DNA of 64,000 nt from an uncultured Arachnia sp. (GTDB taxonomy: Bacteria > Actinomycetota > Actinomycetes > Propionibacteriales > Propionibacteriaceae): NCBI GenBank assembly GCA_947499145.1, contig CANMNB010000006.1, forward strand, positions 62,001 through 126,000, read 5' to 3'. The notes under the pieces are model-generated. The model was not told the DNA's origin and did no database searches. It was given only the letters and a program-made list of their open reading frames with translations. This document shows positions 49,498 to 59,695 of this stretch, in pieces; the stretch's first letter is position 1, and each line of letters begins with the position of its first letter. Both the position numbers and the translations under genes were made by a program.

Positions 49498-51893
49498 ACC
49501 TGCCTCGCATCATGGTCGCCGCCCCGGCATCCGGGCATGGCAAGACGACGCTGACACTCGGGTTGATCGCGGCGCTCGCCCGCACCCGGCAGGTGTCCGC
49601 CCACAAAGTGGGCCCAGACTACATCGACCCCGGCTACCACACTCTCGCCGCCGGGCGTCCGGGCCGTAACCTCGATCCCGTGCTGTGCGGCGAGCACCGC
49701 ATCGTCCCGCTGCTGCTGCGTGGCGCCCAGCACCCGACCCCGGCAGATATCGCCGTCGTCGAGGGAGTCATGGGCCTCTTCGACGGGCGCTTGGGCTCCC
49801 GGGGCGAGGGGTCATCCGCCCACGTGGCGGCGTTGACCGCCACCCCGATCCTGCTCTGCGTCGACGCCTCCCACACCGCCCGCACCCTGGGGGCGCTGGT
49901 ACACGGCATCACCGCGTGGCGAAGCGACATCCAGGTGGCAGGTGTGGTGCTCAACAAGGTGGGATCACCCCGCCATGAGGCTGAGGCGCGGGCAGCCATC
50001 GAGGAAACCGTGCCCGTGCTCGGGGTGCTGCCGCGGGATGCGGCGCTCGACATCCCCTCGCGTCATCTGGGGCTGGTGCCGGCGGCGGAGCGGGACCAGG
50101 CCGAACGTGTCGTCGCCCGACTCGGGGAGTGGGTCCGGCGTCACGTCGACGTGGAAGGCATCGCGCAGTTGGCCGCCACCGCACCCCCGCTGGAGGCGGG
50201 CGCCTGGGATCCCCAGCAGGAGGTGCGCGCGCGCTCGCATCGTCGGCCCGTCGTCGCCGTCGCAGCCGGGCGGGCTTTCACGTTTCGCTACACCGAGACC
50301 GCTGAACTACTGGAGGCCGGCGGGTGCGACGTCGTCGAGTTCGATCCCCTGTCCGATCGGACGCTGCCTCCCGGCACCGCGGGGCTCTACCTGGGCGGAG
50401 GTTTCCCCGAGGTGTTCGCGGTGGAGCTCGCCTCCAACGTGGCCCTGTTGCGCGACGTGGCCGCGCAGATCGCCGCGGGGCTGCCGACCGTGGCCGAGTG
50501 CGCGGGTCTGCTGTACCTCAGCCGGAGCCTCGACGGGGCCCCGATGGTCGGCGCACTCCCGGCAACCGGGGCTATGCATCCCCGCCTGAAGCTCGGCTAC
50601 CGACAGGCCACGGCGGCATCCGACACGCTGCTCGCCCGCCGAGGTGAGGTGGTCTGGGGCCACGAGTTCCACCGCACCCGGGTCGTCGCCGACGCCGCCA
50701 CTGCCAACGCCTGGGTGTGGGAGGGTCAGGGCGACGGTGTGGCGCTCGGCCACGTCCACGCCTCCTACCTGCACACCCACTGGGCCGGCCACCCCCACCT
50801 GGCTCAACGCTTCGTCGACGCCGTCCACGCCTACCAGCCCCAGTCGACGACCCCACCACCGGCGACGCGACGCTCCGCGGCGGTCGACCTGCTCCACCAC
50901 GGCGACGTCGACGCCCGAGCCGGCGGGTTGGATGTGGCCGTCAACACCTTCCCCGGCGGGCCACCGGCGTTCCTAACTCGCGCGCTCCTGGCCGCCGACC
51001 CGACCCGCTATCCGGACCAGGAGCCCGCTCGAAACCTGCTCGCCACCTACCACGGGCTGGCACCCGAAACAGTGCTGCTGACCGCCGGGGCCGCCGAGGC
51101 GTTCGGGTTGGTTGCCCGGGGGGCAGGCCTGCAGCGCGCCCTGGTCCTCCACCCTCAGTTCACCGAACCGGAGGTGGCGTTGCGTGCCGCCGGAGTCCCG
51201 GTGCACCGGCACGTCCTGCCGCCCGGATTCGAGCTGGATCCGGGGCACATCGCAGCGCTCGCCCGCGCCCATGCGTGCGACGCGGTGGTCATCGGCAACC
51301 CCACGAACCCCACCGGACGGCTGCACCGTCGCACTGACCTGCTCGCGCTGCGCGATGCCGGCTTGCGTGTCGTCGTCGACGAGGCGTTCATCAACGCGAT
51401 CCCCGGCGAGCCCGAAACCCTCCTCAACCAGCCCGGGGTGATCGTGATCCGCTCGCTCACCAAGCTGTGGAGCATCCCCGGTGTGCGGGTCGGGTGGATC
51501 CAGGCCGACCCCGACGTCGTGGTTTCGCTGTCAGCGCAGCAGCCATCGTGGAGTGTGTCGGCTGCTGGCGTCGCGGCGGTGCTCGCCACGTGTACCGACG
51601 ACGCCCGGGCTGAGCAGGAACGACGCCAGCTCGCCTGGCAGATCATGAAGGATGACCTGCTCGCGCGGCTTCAGACGTCCGACATCGACCATCTCGAGGA
51701 ATCTGCCGCACCCTTCGTGCTGGTGAACACCGGCCTCGACGATGCCGCCGCAGCCCTAGCCTCGTCGGGGGTGGCGGCCCGTCGCGCCGGCACCTTCCCG
51801 GGCCTGGACGACGGCTGGGTGCGCATCGCCGCACGCGATCCGCACACGAACCGCACCGTCGTCGAGGCACTGCTGAGAGGAACTGCACCATGA
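49491..51893 (+). CDS. CobB-CobC fusion: cobyrinate a,c-diamide synthase joined to threonine-phosphate decarboxylase-like enzyme
   Basis: 800 aa. Residues 1 to about 455 are CobB/CbiA: IMVAAPASGHGKTTLTLGLI, HKVGPDYIDPGYH, VVEGVMGLFDG, and a C-terminal glutaminase with Cys337 in VAECAGLLYL and HEFHRTRV. After a short linker, residues about 475-800 form a PLP-dependent class I/II aminotransferase fold (NPTNPTGR, VVDEAFI, SLTKLWSIPGVRVGW with lysine 658), as in CobC/CobD L-threonine-O-3-phosphate decarboxylase, the source of aminopropanol phosphate. Start ATG, with GTG one codon later as an alternative. ATGA overlap with cobA. Confidence 0.93.
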   Translation: MVNLPRIMVAAPASGHGKTTLTLGLIAALARTRQVSAHKVGPDYIDPGYHTLAAGRPGRNLDPVLCGEHRIVPLLLRGAQHPTPADIAVVEGVMGLFDGRLGSRGEGSSAHVAALTATPILLCVDASHTARTLGALVHGITAWRSDIQVAGVVLNKVGSPRHEAEARAAIEETVPVLGVLPRDAALDIPSRHLGLVPAAERDQAERVVARLGEWVRRHVDVEGIAQLAATAPPLEAGAWDPQQEVRARSHRRPVVAVAAGRAFTFRYTETAELLEAGGCDVVEFDPLSDRTLPPGTAGLYLGGGFPEVFAVELASNVALLRDVAAQIAAGLPTVAECAGLLYLSRSLDGAPMVGALPATGAMHPRLKLGYRQATAASDTLLARRGEVVWGHEFHRTRVVADAATANAWVWEGQGDGVALGHVHASYLHTHWAGHPHLAQRFVDAVHAYQPQSTTPPPATRRSAAVDLLHHGDVDARAGGLDVAVNTFPGGPPAFLTRALLAADPTRYPDQEPARNLLATYHGLAPETVLLTAGAAEAFGLVARGAGLQRALVLHPQFTEPEVALRAAGVPVHRHVLPPGFELDPGHIAALARAHACDAVVIGNPTNPTGRLHRRTDLLALRDAGLRVVVDEAFINAIPGEPETLLNQPGVIVIRSLTKLWSIPGVRVGWIQADPDVVVSLSAQQPSWSVSAAGVAAVLATCTDDARAEQERRQLAWQIMKDDLLARLQTSDIDHLEESAAPFVLVNTGLDDAAAALASSGVAARRAGTFPGLDDGWVRIAARDPHTNRTVVEALLRGTAP

Positions 51894-52642
51894 CAACCCC
51901 CCGTCCCGCACCCGGCACCGTCACCCTCGTCGGTGGCGGCCCCGGTGATCCCGACCTGCTGACCGTCGGTGGCCTGGAGGCGCTCCGACTGGCTGAGGTC
52001 GTCGTCGTCGATCGCCTCGCTCCGCTCGCCTCGCTGGAGGTCTGCTCGCCAGCGTGCGAGATCATCCACGTCGGCAAGGTTCCCCGGGGCGCGTTCACCT
52101 CCCAGGAGCACATCAACGAGATCCTCGTCACCCAGGCCCGTGCGGGACGCCGGGTGGTGCGGCTCAAGGGCGGCGACAACTTCGTCTTCGGCCGCGGCGG
52201 AGAGGAATGGGAGGCCTGCACCGCCGCTGGCATCGAGGTGCGTGTGATCCCGGGCGTCTCTTCCTCCATCGCCGCCCCGGGAGCCGCGGGGATCCCGCTG
52301 ACCCACCGAGGTCTGGTGCAGGGATTCGTCGTGGTCTCCGGCCATGTGGCCCCCGGCGACGAGCGCAGCACGGTGAACTGGGCCGCCTTGGCGGCCAGCA
52401 GGATGACGCTGGTGATCCTGATGGGCGTGCACTACCTCGAGGAGATCTGTGCCGAGCTCATCCAACATGGGCGACCGGCATCCGAACCCGCGGCCATCAT
52501 CGCGAACGGCACGATGCCGAACCAGCAAACCTGGTTCACCACCGTGGGCGCGGCGGCCGGCGTGGTCGCTGCGCACGGCGTGACTCCCCCGGCGACCATC
52601 GTCATCGGCCAAGTGGCGGGGCTCAGACTTGCCGATGGTTGA
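51890..52642 (+). CDS. cobA: uroporphyrinogen-III C-methyltransferase
   Basis: 250 aa single-domain SUMT. VTLVGGGPGDPDLLTVGGLEALRLAEVVVVDRL, VRLKGGDNFVFGRGGEEWEAC, IPGVSSSIAAPGAAGIPLTHRG and LVILMGVHYLEEI are diagnostic. It makes precorrin-2 at the entry to the pathway. The C-terminal 20 bp overlap the convergent cobK gene. Confidence 0.96.
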   Translation: MTTPRPAPGTVTLVGGGPGDPDLLTVGGLEALRLAEVVVVDRLAPLASLEVCSPACEIIHVGKVPRGAFTSQEHINEILVTQARAGRRVVRLKGGDNFVFGRGGEEWEACTAAGIEVRVIPGVSSSIAAPGAAGIPLTHRGLVQGFVVVSGHVAPGDERSTVNWAALAASRMTLVILMGVHYLEEICAELIQHGRPASEPAAIIANGTMPNQQTWFTTVGAAAGVVAAHGVTPPATIVIGQVAGLRLADG

Positions 52643-53345
52643 GGAGCCAGGCCGCCGCGGCGGGCACCGTCAGCGCCGTCGCAACCCCGACGGGCAGCGG
52701 AGGCCGACGAATCATCACGACGTCGACGCCACACTCGGCTGCGGCGTCCAGCTTGGCCGCGGTGGCCCAGCCACCCGAGTCTTTCGTGACGAGAGTGGCA
52801 ACCCCACGCCGACGAAACAGGGACAACTCCTCGGCATGGGTGAAAGGTCCGCGGGCCACAAGCACTTCCGCATGCGCAAGCCCGACGGCTGGAGGTTGCG
52901 TCATTCTGGCGATCACACCGTCGTCGTCGTAGGCGTGCGCGTGCTGGTGTCCGACCGTCACCAGTGCAGGACGGCGGTGGATCGCCGCAAGCGCGGCCGC
53001 GTGGTCCGAAACCAGGTGCCACGTGCCCGAGTCGGGGCGTGTGATCCAGCTGGGGCGCTCCAGCCGCAGCAGGGCAAGCCCGGTGACATCGGCCACCTCG
53101 GCGCAGCGGTGATGCATCGCTGCCGCGAACGGATGGGTGGCATCGAGCATCGCAGTGGCCCGGATCTGGCGCAGCCAACTCACCATGTTCTCGGTCGACC
53201 CGAACCCACCCCTGCGGACATTCCCCGCGATCGGAGCAGCGGCGTCCGTGCGGCCAGCGAGCGTCGTCGTGACGGGAGCACCCGCGTGGTCGACCAGCTC
53301 CGCAACCCTGCGCGCTTCGCCCGTCCCACCCACGATCACCAACAC
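52623..53345 (-). CDS. cobK: precorrin-6A / cobalt-precorrin-6A reductase
   Basis: 240 aa. MLVIVGGTGEARRVAELV, DATHPFAAAMHHRCAEV, RLERPSWI and TKDSGGWATAAKLDAA are the CobK/CbiJ motifs for NAD(P)H-dependent reduction of the macrocycle. It is the only cobalamin gene in the block on the minus strand, lying between cobA (20-bp tail overlap) and cobT (29-bp gap). GTG start with TACTACT 5 nt upstream and no ribosome site, suggesting a leaderless message. Confidence 0.93.
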   Translation of the reverse strand: MLVIVGGTGEARRVAELVDHAGAPVTTTLAGRTDAAAPIAGNVRRGGFGSTENMVSWLRQIRATAMLDATHPFAAAMHHRCAEVADVTGLALLRLERPSWITRPDSGTWHLVSDHAAALAAIHRRPALVTVGHQHAHAYDDDGVIARMTQPPAVGLAHAEVLVARGPFTHAEELSLFRRRGVATLVTKDSGGWATAAKLDAAAECGVDVVMIRRPPLPVGVATALTVPAAAAWLLNHRQV

Positions 53346-53374
53346 AAGTAGTAGTCAACCCGAAAGGATCCACC

Positions 53375-54421
53375 ATGGCACGTTTGGACGACATCCGGGC
53401 ACGCATCGCCGACGTCGACGAGGTCGTGCGCGACGCCGCTGCTGCTCGTCAACGAGAACTCACGAAACCCCCGGGCTCGCTCGGCAGGCTTGAGGATCTG
53501 GGAAATCGACTCGCCGCCATCGCCGGCACCTGCCCCCCGCCCGTGGTGACCAGGCCGGTCGTGGCGCTGTTCGCGGCCGACCACGGCGTCTGCGCGCAGG
53601 GCGTAACACCGTGGCCGCAGGAGATCACGGTGCAGATGGCGGCGAACATCGCCGCCGGTGGGGCCGCCATCTCGGTCCTGGCGCGCCAGTTCGGCGCCGA
53701 CGTTCTCGTCACCGACGTTGGCATCGCGACCTCGGCAACGCTCGACGGCGTCGTCGACCGGTGTGTTCGGCGCGGCACCGCAGACCTCAGCGTGGAACCG
53801 GCGATGACGCCTCAGGAGGCGGAGCAGTCCATCCTCGTCGGATACGAGACGGCATCCAAGGCAATCGACGCCGGGGCTGATTGCGTGGTCACCGGCGAGA
53901 TGGGCATCGGCAACACCACCGCTTCCGCGGCTGTCATCGCGGCCCTGAGCGGCCACGGCGCCTCGGAGGTCGTCGGGCGAGGCGCCGGCGCCGACGACGC
54001 CATGCTCGCCCACAAGACCGCCGTCGTGCAGCGCGCCCTCGACCTGCACGCGGAGCACCTCGGCGACCCGCTGGGGGTACTGCAGCACGTCGGTGGCCTG
54101 GAACTGGGCGCCATCGCCGGCGCGGTGCTGGCGGCCGCCGAGCATCGGGTCCCCGTGATCATCGACGGGGTCATCGCCTCGGCGTCGGCGCTGATCGCAG
54201 TGGGCATCGCTCCTGCAGCGCGCGGCTACCTGGTGGGAGGACACGCCGGGGTGGAGCCTGGCATCGCTGCCGCGCATCGCCAGTTGGGGCTCGACCCGTT
54301 GGTTGATCTCGATCTGCGGTTGGGCGAGGGTTCCGGCGCCATCCTGGCAGTTCCGCTGGTGCAGGCGGCGGCACGGATCCTGGGAGAGATGTCGACGTTC
54401 GCGGAGGCCGGCGTCGGCTGA
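53375..54421 (+). CDS. cobT: nicotinate-nucleotide--dimethylbenzimidazole phosphoribosyltransferase
   Basis: 348 aa. RELTKPPGSLGRLEDLGNRLAAI, VALFAADHGVCAQGVTPWPQEIT, GEMGIGNTTASAAVIAAL, HRVPVIIDGVIASASAL and the catalytic Glu in LRLGEGSGAILAVPLVQAA identify CobT. It activates the lower-ligand base as alpha-ribazole phosphate. Ribosome site AAAGGATCC. It is followed by a strong hairpin. Confidence 0.96.
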   Translation: MARLDDIRARIADVDEVVRDAAAARQRELTKPPGSLGRLEDLGNRLAAIAGTCPPPVVTRPVVALFAADHGVCAQGVTPWPQEITVQMAANIAAGGAAISVLARQFGADVLVTDVGIATSATLDGVVDRCVRRGTADLSVEPAMTPQEAEQSILVGYETASKAIDAGADCVVTGEMGIGNTTASAAVIAALSGHGASEVVGRGAGADDAMLAHKTAVVQRALDLHAEHLGDPLGVLQHVGGLELGAIAGAVLAAAEHRVPVIIDGVIASASALIAVGIAPAARGYLVGGHAGVEPGIAAAHRQLGLDPLVDLDLRLGEGSGAILAVPLVQAAARILGEMSTFAEAGVG

Positions 54422-54439
54422 CATTCGTCGAGGCATGGA

Positions 54440-54471
54440 ATGAGCGGCCGGTGACGCCGCCGGCCGCTCAT
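54440..54471. terminator. bidirectional terminator between cobT and clpB
   Basis: ATGAGCGGCCGG (54440-54451) and CCGGCCGCTCAT (54460-54471) form a perfect 12-bp stem with an 8-nt loop, centred between the two convergent stop codons. Confidence 0.85.
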
Positions 54472-54482
54472 CTCCAGGTGTC

Positions 54483-57056
54483 TCAGGCGATGTGGATCGA
54501 CTCGCCCGAATCGTCGAGGTCGAACCGCACGGTCTGCCCGTCGTGGATCTCCCCCGCCAGCAGTCGCTGGGCGAGCTGGTCCTCGACGGTGGTCTGCACC
54601 AGGCGTCGGAGTGGCCTGGCCCCGTAGATGGGGTCGAATCCCATCCGGCCGAGCCACTGCCTGGCGTCTTCGCTGACCTCCACCGTGATCCGTCGCGGCG
54701 CCAACCGGGCGTTCAGCCTGGCCAGCTGGATCTCGACGATCTGACCCAATTCCTCCTGCGTCAGAGGGTCGAACAAGACGATATCGTCCAGGCGGTTCAG
54801 GAACTCGGGCCTGAAGGCCTGCCTGACTACGCCCATCACCTTCTCGCGAGTCTCTTCCGGGGCGATCGTCACGTCAGCCAGGAACTGGGACCCCAGGTTC
54901 GAGGTCATGATCAGCAGCGTGTTGCGGAAGTCCACCGTGCGGCCCTGACCGTCGGTGAGTCGTCCGTCGTCGAGGACCTGCAGCAGGATGTTGAACAGGT
55001 CCGGGTGGGCCTTCTCCACCTCGTCCAGCAGCACGACGGAGTACGGGCGTCGGCGGATGGCCTCGGTGAGCTGGCCGCCCTCCTCGTACCCGACGTAGCC
55101 GGGAGGGGCACCGACGAGGCGGGCGACGGAGTGCTTCTCGGAGTACTCGCTCATGTCGATGCGCACGAGCGCCGTCTCGTCGTCGAACAGGAAGTCGGCG
55201 AGCGACTTGGCGAGCTCCGTCTTGCCGACGCCTGTGGGGCCGAGGAAGAGGAACGAACCGGTCGGGCGGTTGGGGTCCGAGATGCCGGCACGCGAGCGTC
55301 GGATGGCATCGGAGACGGCCTTGACCGCCGTGCGCTGGCCGATCAGGCGCTCGCCGATCCGGTCCTCCATGTGGAGGAGCTTCTCGGACTCGCCCTGCAG
55401 CAGCCGGCCGACGGGGATGCCGGTCCACGCCGCCACCACTTCCGCGACGTCTCCCTCGGAGACCTCCTCGGAGACCATCGACGGCGCGGCGTCCGTGGCC
55501 TCGGCCTCGGCAAGCTCGCGCTCGACGGCCGGGATGTCACCGTAGAGGATCTGCGACGCGCGGGTCAGGTCGCCGGCACGCTGGGCCTTGTCGGCCTCGA
55601 TGCGGAGCTGGTCCACTAGTTCCTTGAGGTCGCCGACCCGGTTGAGGCTCGACTTCTCCTGCTCCCACCGAGCCTCCAGACCGCGCAGCCTCTCCTGCTC
55701 GTCGGCCAGCTCGGCGCGCAGGGCGGCGAGCCGCTCCCTCGACGCCTCGTCCTCCTCCTTCTCCAGGTGGAAGACCTGCATGGTCATGCGATCGACGTCG
55801 CGGCGCAGCATGTCGATCTCCTCCGGCGAGGAGTCGATCTCCATCCGCAGGCGGGAGGCGGCCTCGTCGATCAGGTCGATGGCCTTGTCCGGGAGCTGGC
55901 GGGAGGTGATGTAGCGGTCGGACAGCGCAGCAGCGGCCACCAGCGCCGAGTCGGTGATCCGCACCTTGTGGTGCGCCTCGTAGCGCTCGCGCAGGCCGCG
56001 CAGGATCGCGACGGTGTCCTCCACCGACGGCTCCCCGACGTAGACCTGCTGGAACCGGCGCTCAAGGGCGGGATCCTTCTCGATCCGCTCGCGGAACTCG
56101 TCCAGCGTCGTCGCACCGATCATGCGCAACTCACCCCGGGCGAGCATCGGCTTCAGCATGTTGCCGGCGTCCATCGCACCCTCGCCCGAGGCGCCCGCCC
56201 CGACGACGGTGTGCAGCTCGTCGATGAACGTGATGATCTGGCCCTCGGCGTCGCGGATCTCGTTGAGGACGGCCTTCAGTCGCTCCTCGAACTCGCCGCG
56301 GTACTTGGCGCCGGCGACCATGGACGCGAGGTCGAGGGAGACCAGGCGTCGACCCTTCAAGGAGTCGGGGACGTCGCCCTCCACCAGGCGCAGGGCAAGT
56401 CCCTCGACGACGGCGGTCTTGCCGACGCCGGGCTCGCCGATCAGCACCGGGTTGTTCTTGGTGCGGCGGGCGAGGACCTGCACGACGCGACGGATCTCTG
56501 AGTCGCGACCGATGACCGGGTCGAGCTTGCCGGAACGGGCGCGCTCGGTGAGGTCGATGGAGTACTTGTCCAGCGCGGACTCGCCGCCCTCAGACTCGGC
56601 CGACGTGACGCGCTTCCCGCCACGGGCCTCGTTGAACTTCTCGATCAGCTCCTCGGAACGCACCCCCGCGTCCTTCAGGACGGTCTGGGCCTCGGAGGGC
56701 ACCTGCGCCAGCGCGATGAGCAGGTGCTCAGTGGCGACGAACTGGTCGCCGAGCTGGTCGGCAAGGGTCTCGGCGGATGCGAGCACCCGCGCCAGGGCGC
56801 CAGAGATGGCGGGCTGGGTGACGGAGCTGCCCGTGGCTGACGGCAGCTTGCCGATGGCGCCGACGGCAGCGTCGTCGACGATGCGTGGGTTGGTGCCGAC
56901 GGACTCGAGCAGCGGTCCGACGGTGTTGTCCGGCACCATCAGCATGCCGTGCAGCAAGTGGGCCGGCTCGGCGTTGGGGTTGCCGTTGGTCAGGGCCTGC
57001 CGGACCGCGGAGGTCACCGCGTCACGGCTCTTGGCAGTCAGCTTCTCGGTGTTCAC
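54483..57056 (-). CDS. clpB: ATP-dependent disaggregase ClpB
   Basis: 857 aa AAA+ chaperone. An N-terminal Clp-N repeat domain leads into NBD1 with Walker [14 protein letters not shown] and Walker [14 protein letters not shown]. The coiled-coil middle domain spans roughly residues 405-525 ([24 protein letters not shown]). NBD2 has [15 protein letters not shown] and [13 protein letters not shown]. Start taken at GTG 57056 (NTEKLT...), which has GGAGG at 9 nt; a GTG two codons earlier is too close to it. A HAIR-type HspR operator lies 27 bp upstream. With DnaK/DnaJ/GrpE (not in the window) it rescues aggregated proteins. Confidence 0.97.
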   Translation of the reverse strand: MNTEKLTAKSRDAVTSAVRQALTNGNPNAEPAHLLHGMLMVPDNTVGPLLESVGTNPRIVDDAAVGAIGKLPSATGSSVTQPAISGALARVLASAETLADQLGDQFVATEHLLIALAQVPSEAQTVLKDAGVRSEELIEKFNEARGGKRVTSAESEGGESALDKYSIDLTERARSGKLDPVIGRDSEIRRVVQVLARRTKNNPVLIGEPGVGKTAVVEGLALRLVEGDVPDSLKGRRLVSLDLASMVAGAKYRGEFEERLKAVLNEIRDAEGQIITFIDELHTVVGAGASGEGAMDAGNMLKPMLARGELRMIGATTLDEFRERIEKDPALERRFQQVYVGEPSVEDTVAILRGLRERYEAHHKVRITDSALVAAAALSDRYITSRQLPDKAIDLIDEAASRLRMEIDSSPEEIDMLRRDVDRMTMQVFHLEKEEDEASRERLAALRAELADEQERLRGLEARWEQEKSSLNRVGDLKELVDQLRIEADKAQRAGDLTRASQILYGDIPAVERELAEAEATDAAPSMVSEEVSEGDVAEVVAAWTGIPVGRLLQGESEKLLHMEDRIGERLIGQRTAVKAVSDAIRRSRAGISDPNRPTGSFLFLGPTGVGKTELAKSLADFLFDDETALVRIDMSEYSEKHSVARLVGAPPGYVGYEEGGQLTEAIRRRPYSVVLLDEVEKAHPDLFNILLQVLDDGRLTDGQGRTVDFRNTLLIMTSNLGSQFLADVTIAPEETREKVMGVVRQAFRPEFLNRLDDIVLFDPLTQEELGQIVEIQLARLNARLAPRRITVEVSEDARQWLGRMGFDPIYGARPLRRLVQTTVEDQLAQRLLAGEIHDGQTVRFDLDDSGESIHIA

Positions 57057-57082
57057 GATCACGTTCCTCCAGAGTCGGAATT

Positions 57083-57109
57083 CAAGTTGAGTCTACATCA
57101 CTCAACTTG
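57083..57109. promoter_or_regulatory. HAIR (HspR-binding inverted repeat) of clpB
   Basis: CAAGTTGAGT (57083-57092), 7-bp spacer, ACTCAACTTG (57100-57109): perfect 10-bp arms. The inner TTGAGT-N7-ACTCAA matches the HspR-associated inverted repeat known upstream of actinobacterial clpB and dnaK. Confidence 0.85.
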
Positions 57110-57205
57110 CATCCACTCCCGGATATTCCCGACCGACCGTCATCACCGTCGCCGCCGCTCCTCGCCGTCGAGCTCGCTGTCGGCCGCGGCGTCGGGCGTC
57201 TTTCC

Positions 57206-57230
57206 GAAAATCGAACACTGATCGATTTTC
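57206..57230. repeat. 25-bp palindrome, copy 1, upstream of the GH13 gene
   Basis: GAAAATCGA (57206-57214), 7-bp spacer ACACTGA, TCGATTTTC (57222-57230): perfect 9-bp arms. A near-identical copy lies 113 bp downstream. Located in the 330-bp gene-free region between divergent clpB and the GH13 gene. Confidence 0.7.
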
Positions 57231-57318
57231 CCCCGTCCGCTTCCGACAATGCACCACTGACCCCCCTCTTCCGTCATCGCGAGAATCGATCGAGATCTGG
57301 ATTCCCCATCAGACAGGG

Positions 57319-57343
57319 GAAGATCGATCACTGATCGATTTTC
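57319..57343. repeat. 25-bp palindrome, copy 2, adjacent to the GH13 gene start
   Basis: GAAGATCGA (57319-57327), spacer TCACTGA, TCGATTTTC (57335-57343): one mismatch between arms. The last 16 bp (CACTGATCGATTTTC plus preceding context) match copy 1. It ends 43 bp before the likely start codon, so it is a candidate operator. Confidence 0.7.
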
Positions 57344-57386
57344 GTCGCGGGGGCGGGTGGAAGGGGAAGCCGGTAGCCTCGTGCAG

Positions 57387-59684
57387 GTGAGCAAGCGCAG
57401 TGAGGACAAGGCCCCCGTCGACGAGCAGCCCGCCGTCGAGTCGACCCCGACCCATGACGACGACGCTCCAAGCACGGCCACCGACGGGGCCACTCACGCC
57501 CCCGCGGAGGACCACGAGGAGGTCCTTCCGGAGCTCAGTTTCGACGAGGCCAGGTTCGCGGCACGCCCAGCAAGGCTTCGCCCCAAGGCCCGGCGGCGAC
57601 AGGTCGACGAGAGCCCCATCACCCCGCCGTTCGAGCCCTCCGGTTCCAACCGGGCGTATGTCGAGTGGCTCGAGGAGCAGTCCATGCTCCACGACGCCGA
57701 GAAGGTCTCGCGCCAGCTCGCCGGCAAGCACCTGATGTGGTCCAACCCCTACGCCCACCCGGACCCCCGCGCCGCGCTGCAGCGGGCGTCGGTCTGGTAC
57801 ACCGCCTATCCCCTGTCGCACATCACCGCACCCGGCCAGTCCTTCCTCGCGTCGCTCGGATCGAACGAGCTGTGGGAGGCCTTCGCACAGATCGGCATCG
57901 ACGCCGTGCACACCGGACCGGTGAAGCTGGCCGGCGGACTGGACGGCTGGGAGCCGACGCCGAGTGTCGACGGCCACTTCGACCGCATGGCCATGGCGAT
58001 CGACCCGCTGTTCGGTACCGAGGACGAGTACCGCGAGATGGCGGAGGTGGCAGCCAAGCACCGCGGGACCATCATCGACGACATCGTCCCGGGCCACACG
58101 GGCAAGGGCGCGGACTTCCGGCTCGCGGAGCTGAACTATCGCGACTATCCGGGCATCTATCACATGATCGACATCCCGGAGTCCGCCTGGCACCTGCTGC
58201 CCGACGTCCCCGAGGGCCGGGACTCGGTGAACCTGACACCCGACGTCGAGCAGGCCCTCGCCGAGGAGGGCTACATCATCGGGGCGCTCCAGCGCGTGAT
58301 CTTCTACGAACCCGGCGTGAAGGAGACCAACTGGTCGGTCACGCCCCCGATCCGCGACTACAAGGGAACCCTTCGTCGGTGGGTGTACCTGCACTACTTC
58401 AAGGAGGGGCAGCCGACCATCAACTGGCTCGACCCCACCTGCGCCGGGATGCGCCTTGTCATGGGGGACGCGCTCCACTCGCTGCTCGACCTCGGCTCCG
58501 GCGGACTGCGACTCGACGCCAACGGATTCCTGGGCGTCGAGCGCTCGGTGGACGCCCCGGCGTGGTCCGAGGGACACCCGCTGTCCCAGGCGGCCAACCA
58601 GCTGATCGGCTCGCTGGTGCGGAAGGTGGGTGGTTTCACGTTCCAGGAGCTCAACCTGGCCATCGACGACATCCAGCGCACCGGAGCCGTCGGTCCGGAC
58701 CTGTCCTACGACTTCATCACCCGACCGGCAGCCCAAGTGGCGCTGGCCACCAGCGACACGGAGTTCCTGCGCCTCGTTCTGCGCGAGGCCATGGAGATCG
58801 GGATCGACCAGGCCTCCCTCGTCCACGCCATGCAGAACCACGACGAGCTGACCTATGAGCTCGTGCACTTCGCGGCAGCCCACCACGACGACGTCTACAC
58901 CCTGGGAGGCGAGGACTACCGGGGCGCGGACCTGGCCGAGCACATCCGCCAGACCATGCGCGATCGCCTCACGGGTGATGCCGCCCCGTACAACGCGGTG
59001 TTTACCCAGAACGGCATCGCCTCCACGACGGCGTCCGTCGTCACCGCGTCCCTGGGAATCACGGACCTCGACGAGATCACCGACGCCGACGTCCGGCGCA
59101 TCGCCAGCGCCCACTTGCTGCTGTGCATGTACAACGCCTGGCAGCCCGGCGTCTTCGCCCTCTCCGGCTGGGACCTCGTCGGGGCGCTCCCGCTCCCCCG
59201 CAGCGACGTGAAGGCGCTCATCAGCTCCGGCGACACCCGCTGGATCGAGCGAGGCGCCTACGACCTGCTCGGCGTCGCCCCCGAGGCGAAGAAGTCACCC
59301 TCCGGCATGCCCCGGGCACGCGCTCTGTACGGCTCCGTCACCGACCAGTTGAAGAAGGAGAACTCCTTCGCCTCGCGACTGTCGCAGGTGCTGCGGGTCC
59401 GCAAGCGCAACGGCATCGACTCCGCTGCCCTCGTCGACGTCCCGGAGGTTGGCCACAAGTCCCTGTTGGTCCTGGTCAACGAGCTCGAGATCGGTGCCAT
59501 CCAGGTCACGGCCCTGAACTTCGGCGCGGAGAAGATCGACGCGCGCATCCAGTCCGACCACCTCCCCGCCGGGCGCGTGTTCGACCTCAGCACGCGACGC
59601 AAGGTGGGCAACGTCGACGACCTCAGGGGCTTCAACGTCGAACTCCCCGCCTTCGGCGGCCTGGCCATGATCATCCGCGATTGA
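57387..59684 (+). CDS. GH13 alpha-amylase-family enzyme, trehalose-synthase-like
   Basis: About 765 aa. An acidic, Pro/Thr-rich N-terminal extension (about 1-80) precedes a TIM barrel with the three GH13 acids: Asp377 in GLRLDANGF, Glu421 in FTFQELNL and Asp486 in NHDEL. A C-terminal beta domain ends in [10 protein letters not shown]. The general layout resembles trehalose synthase/maltose glucosyltransferases, but the substrate is not certain. Start uncertain: GTG at 57387 lies 7 nt after TAGCCT, fitting a leaderless message; GTG at 57381 or 57357 is possible. Two 25-bp palindromes precede it. Confidence 0.85.
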   Translation: MSKRSEDKAPVDEQPAVESTPTHDDDAPSTATDGATHAPAEDHEEVLPELSFDEARFAARPARLRPKARRRQVDESPITPPFEPSGSNRAYVEWLEEQSMLHDAEKVSRQLAGKHLMWSNPYAHPDPRAALQRASVWYTAYPLSHITAPGQSFLASLGSNELWEAFAQIGIDAVHTGPVKLAGGLDGWEPTPSVDGHFDRMAMAIDPLFGTEDEYREMAEVAAKHRGTIIDDIVPGHTGKGADFRLAELNYRDYPGIYHMIDIPESAWHLLPDVPEGRDSVNLTPDVEQALAEEGYIIGALQRVIFYEPGVKETNWSVTPPIRDYKGTLRRWVYLHYFKEGQPTINWLDPTCAGMRLVMGDALHSLLDLGSGGLRLDANGFLGVERSVDAPAWSEGHPLSQAANQLIGSLVRKVGGFTFQELNLAIDDIQRTGAVGPDLSYDFITRPAAQVALATSDTEFLRLVLREAMEIGIDQASLVHAMQNHDELTYELVHFAAAHHDDVYTLGGEDYRGADLAEHIRQTMRDRLTGDAAPYNAVFTQNGIASTTASVVTASLGITDLDEITDADVRRIASAHLLLCMYNAWQPGVFALSGWDLVGALPLPRSDVKALISSGDTRWIERGAYDLLGVAPEAKKSPSGMPRARALYGSVTDQLKKENSFASRLSQVLRVRKRNGIDSAALVDVPEVGHKSLLVLVNELEIGAIQVTALNFGAEKIDARIQSDHLPAGRVFDLSTRRKVGNVDDLRGFNVELPAFGGLAMIIRD

Positions 59685-59695
59685 GAGGACCACAC

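Noticed and set aside
57309-59114. 601-codon minus-strand frame opposite the GH13 enzyme
   Set aside because: Val/Gly/Asp-rich antisense frame; the plus strand encodes all three GH13 catalytic acids.
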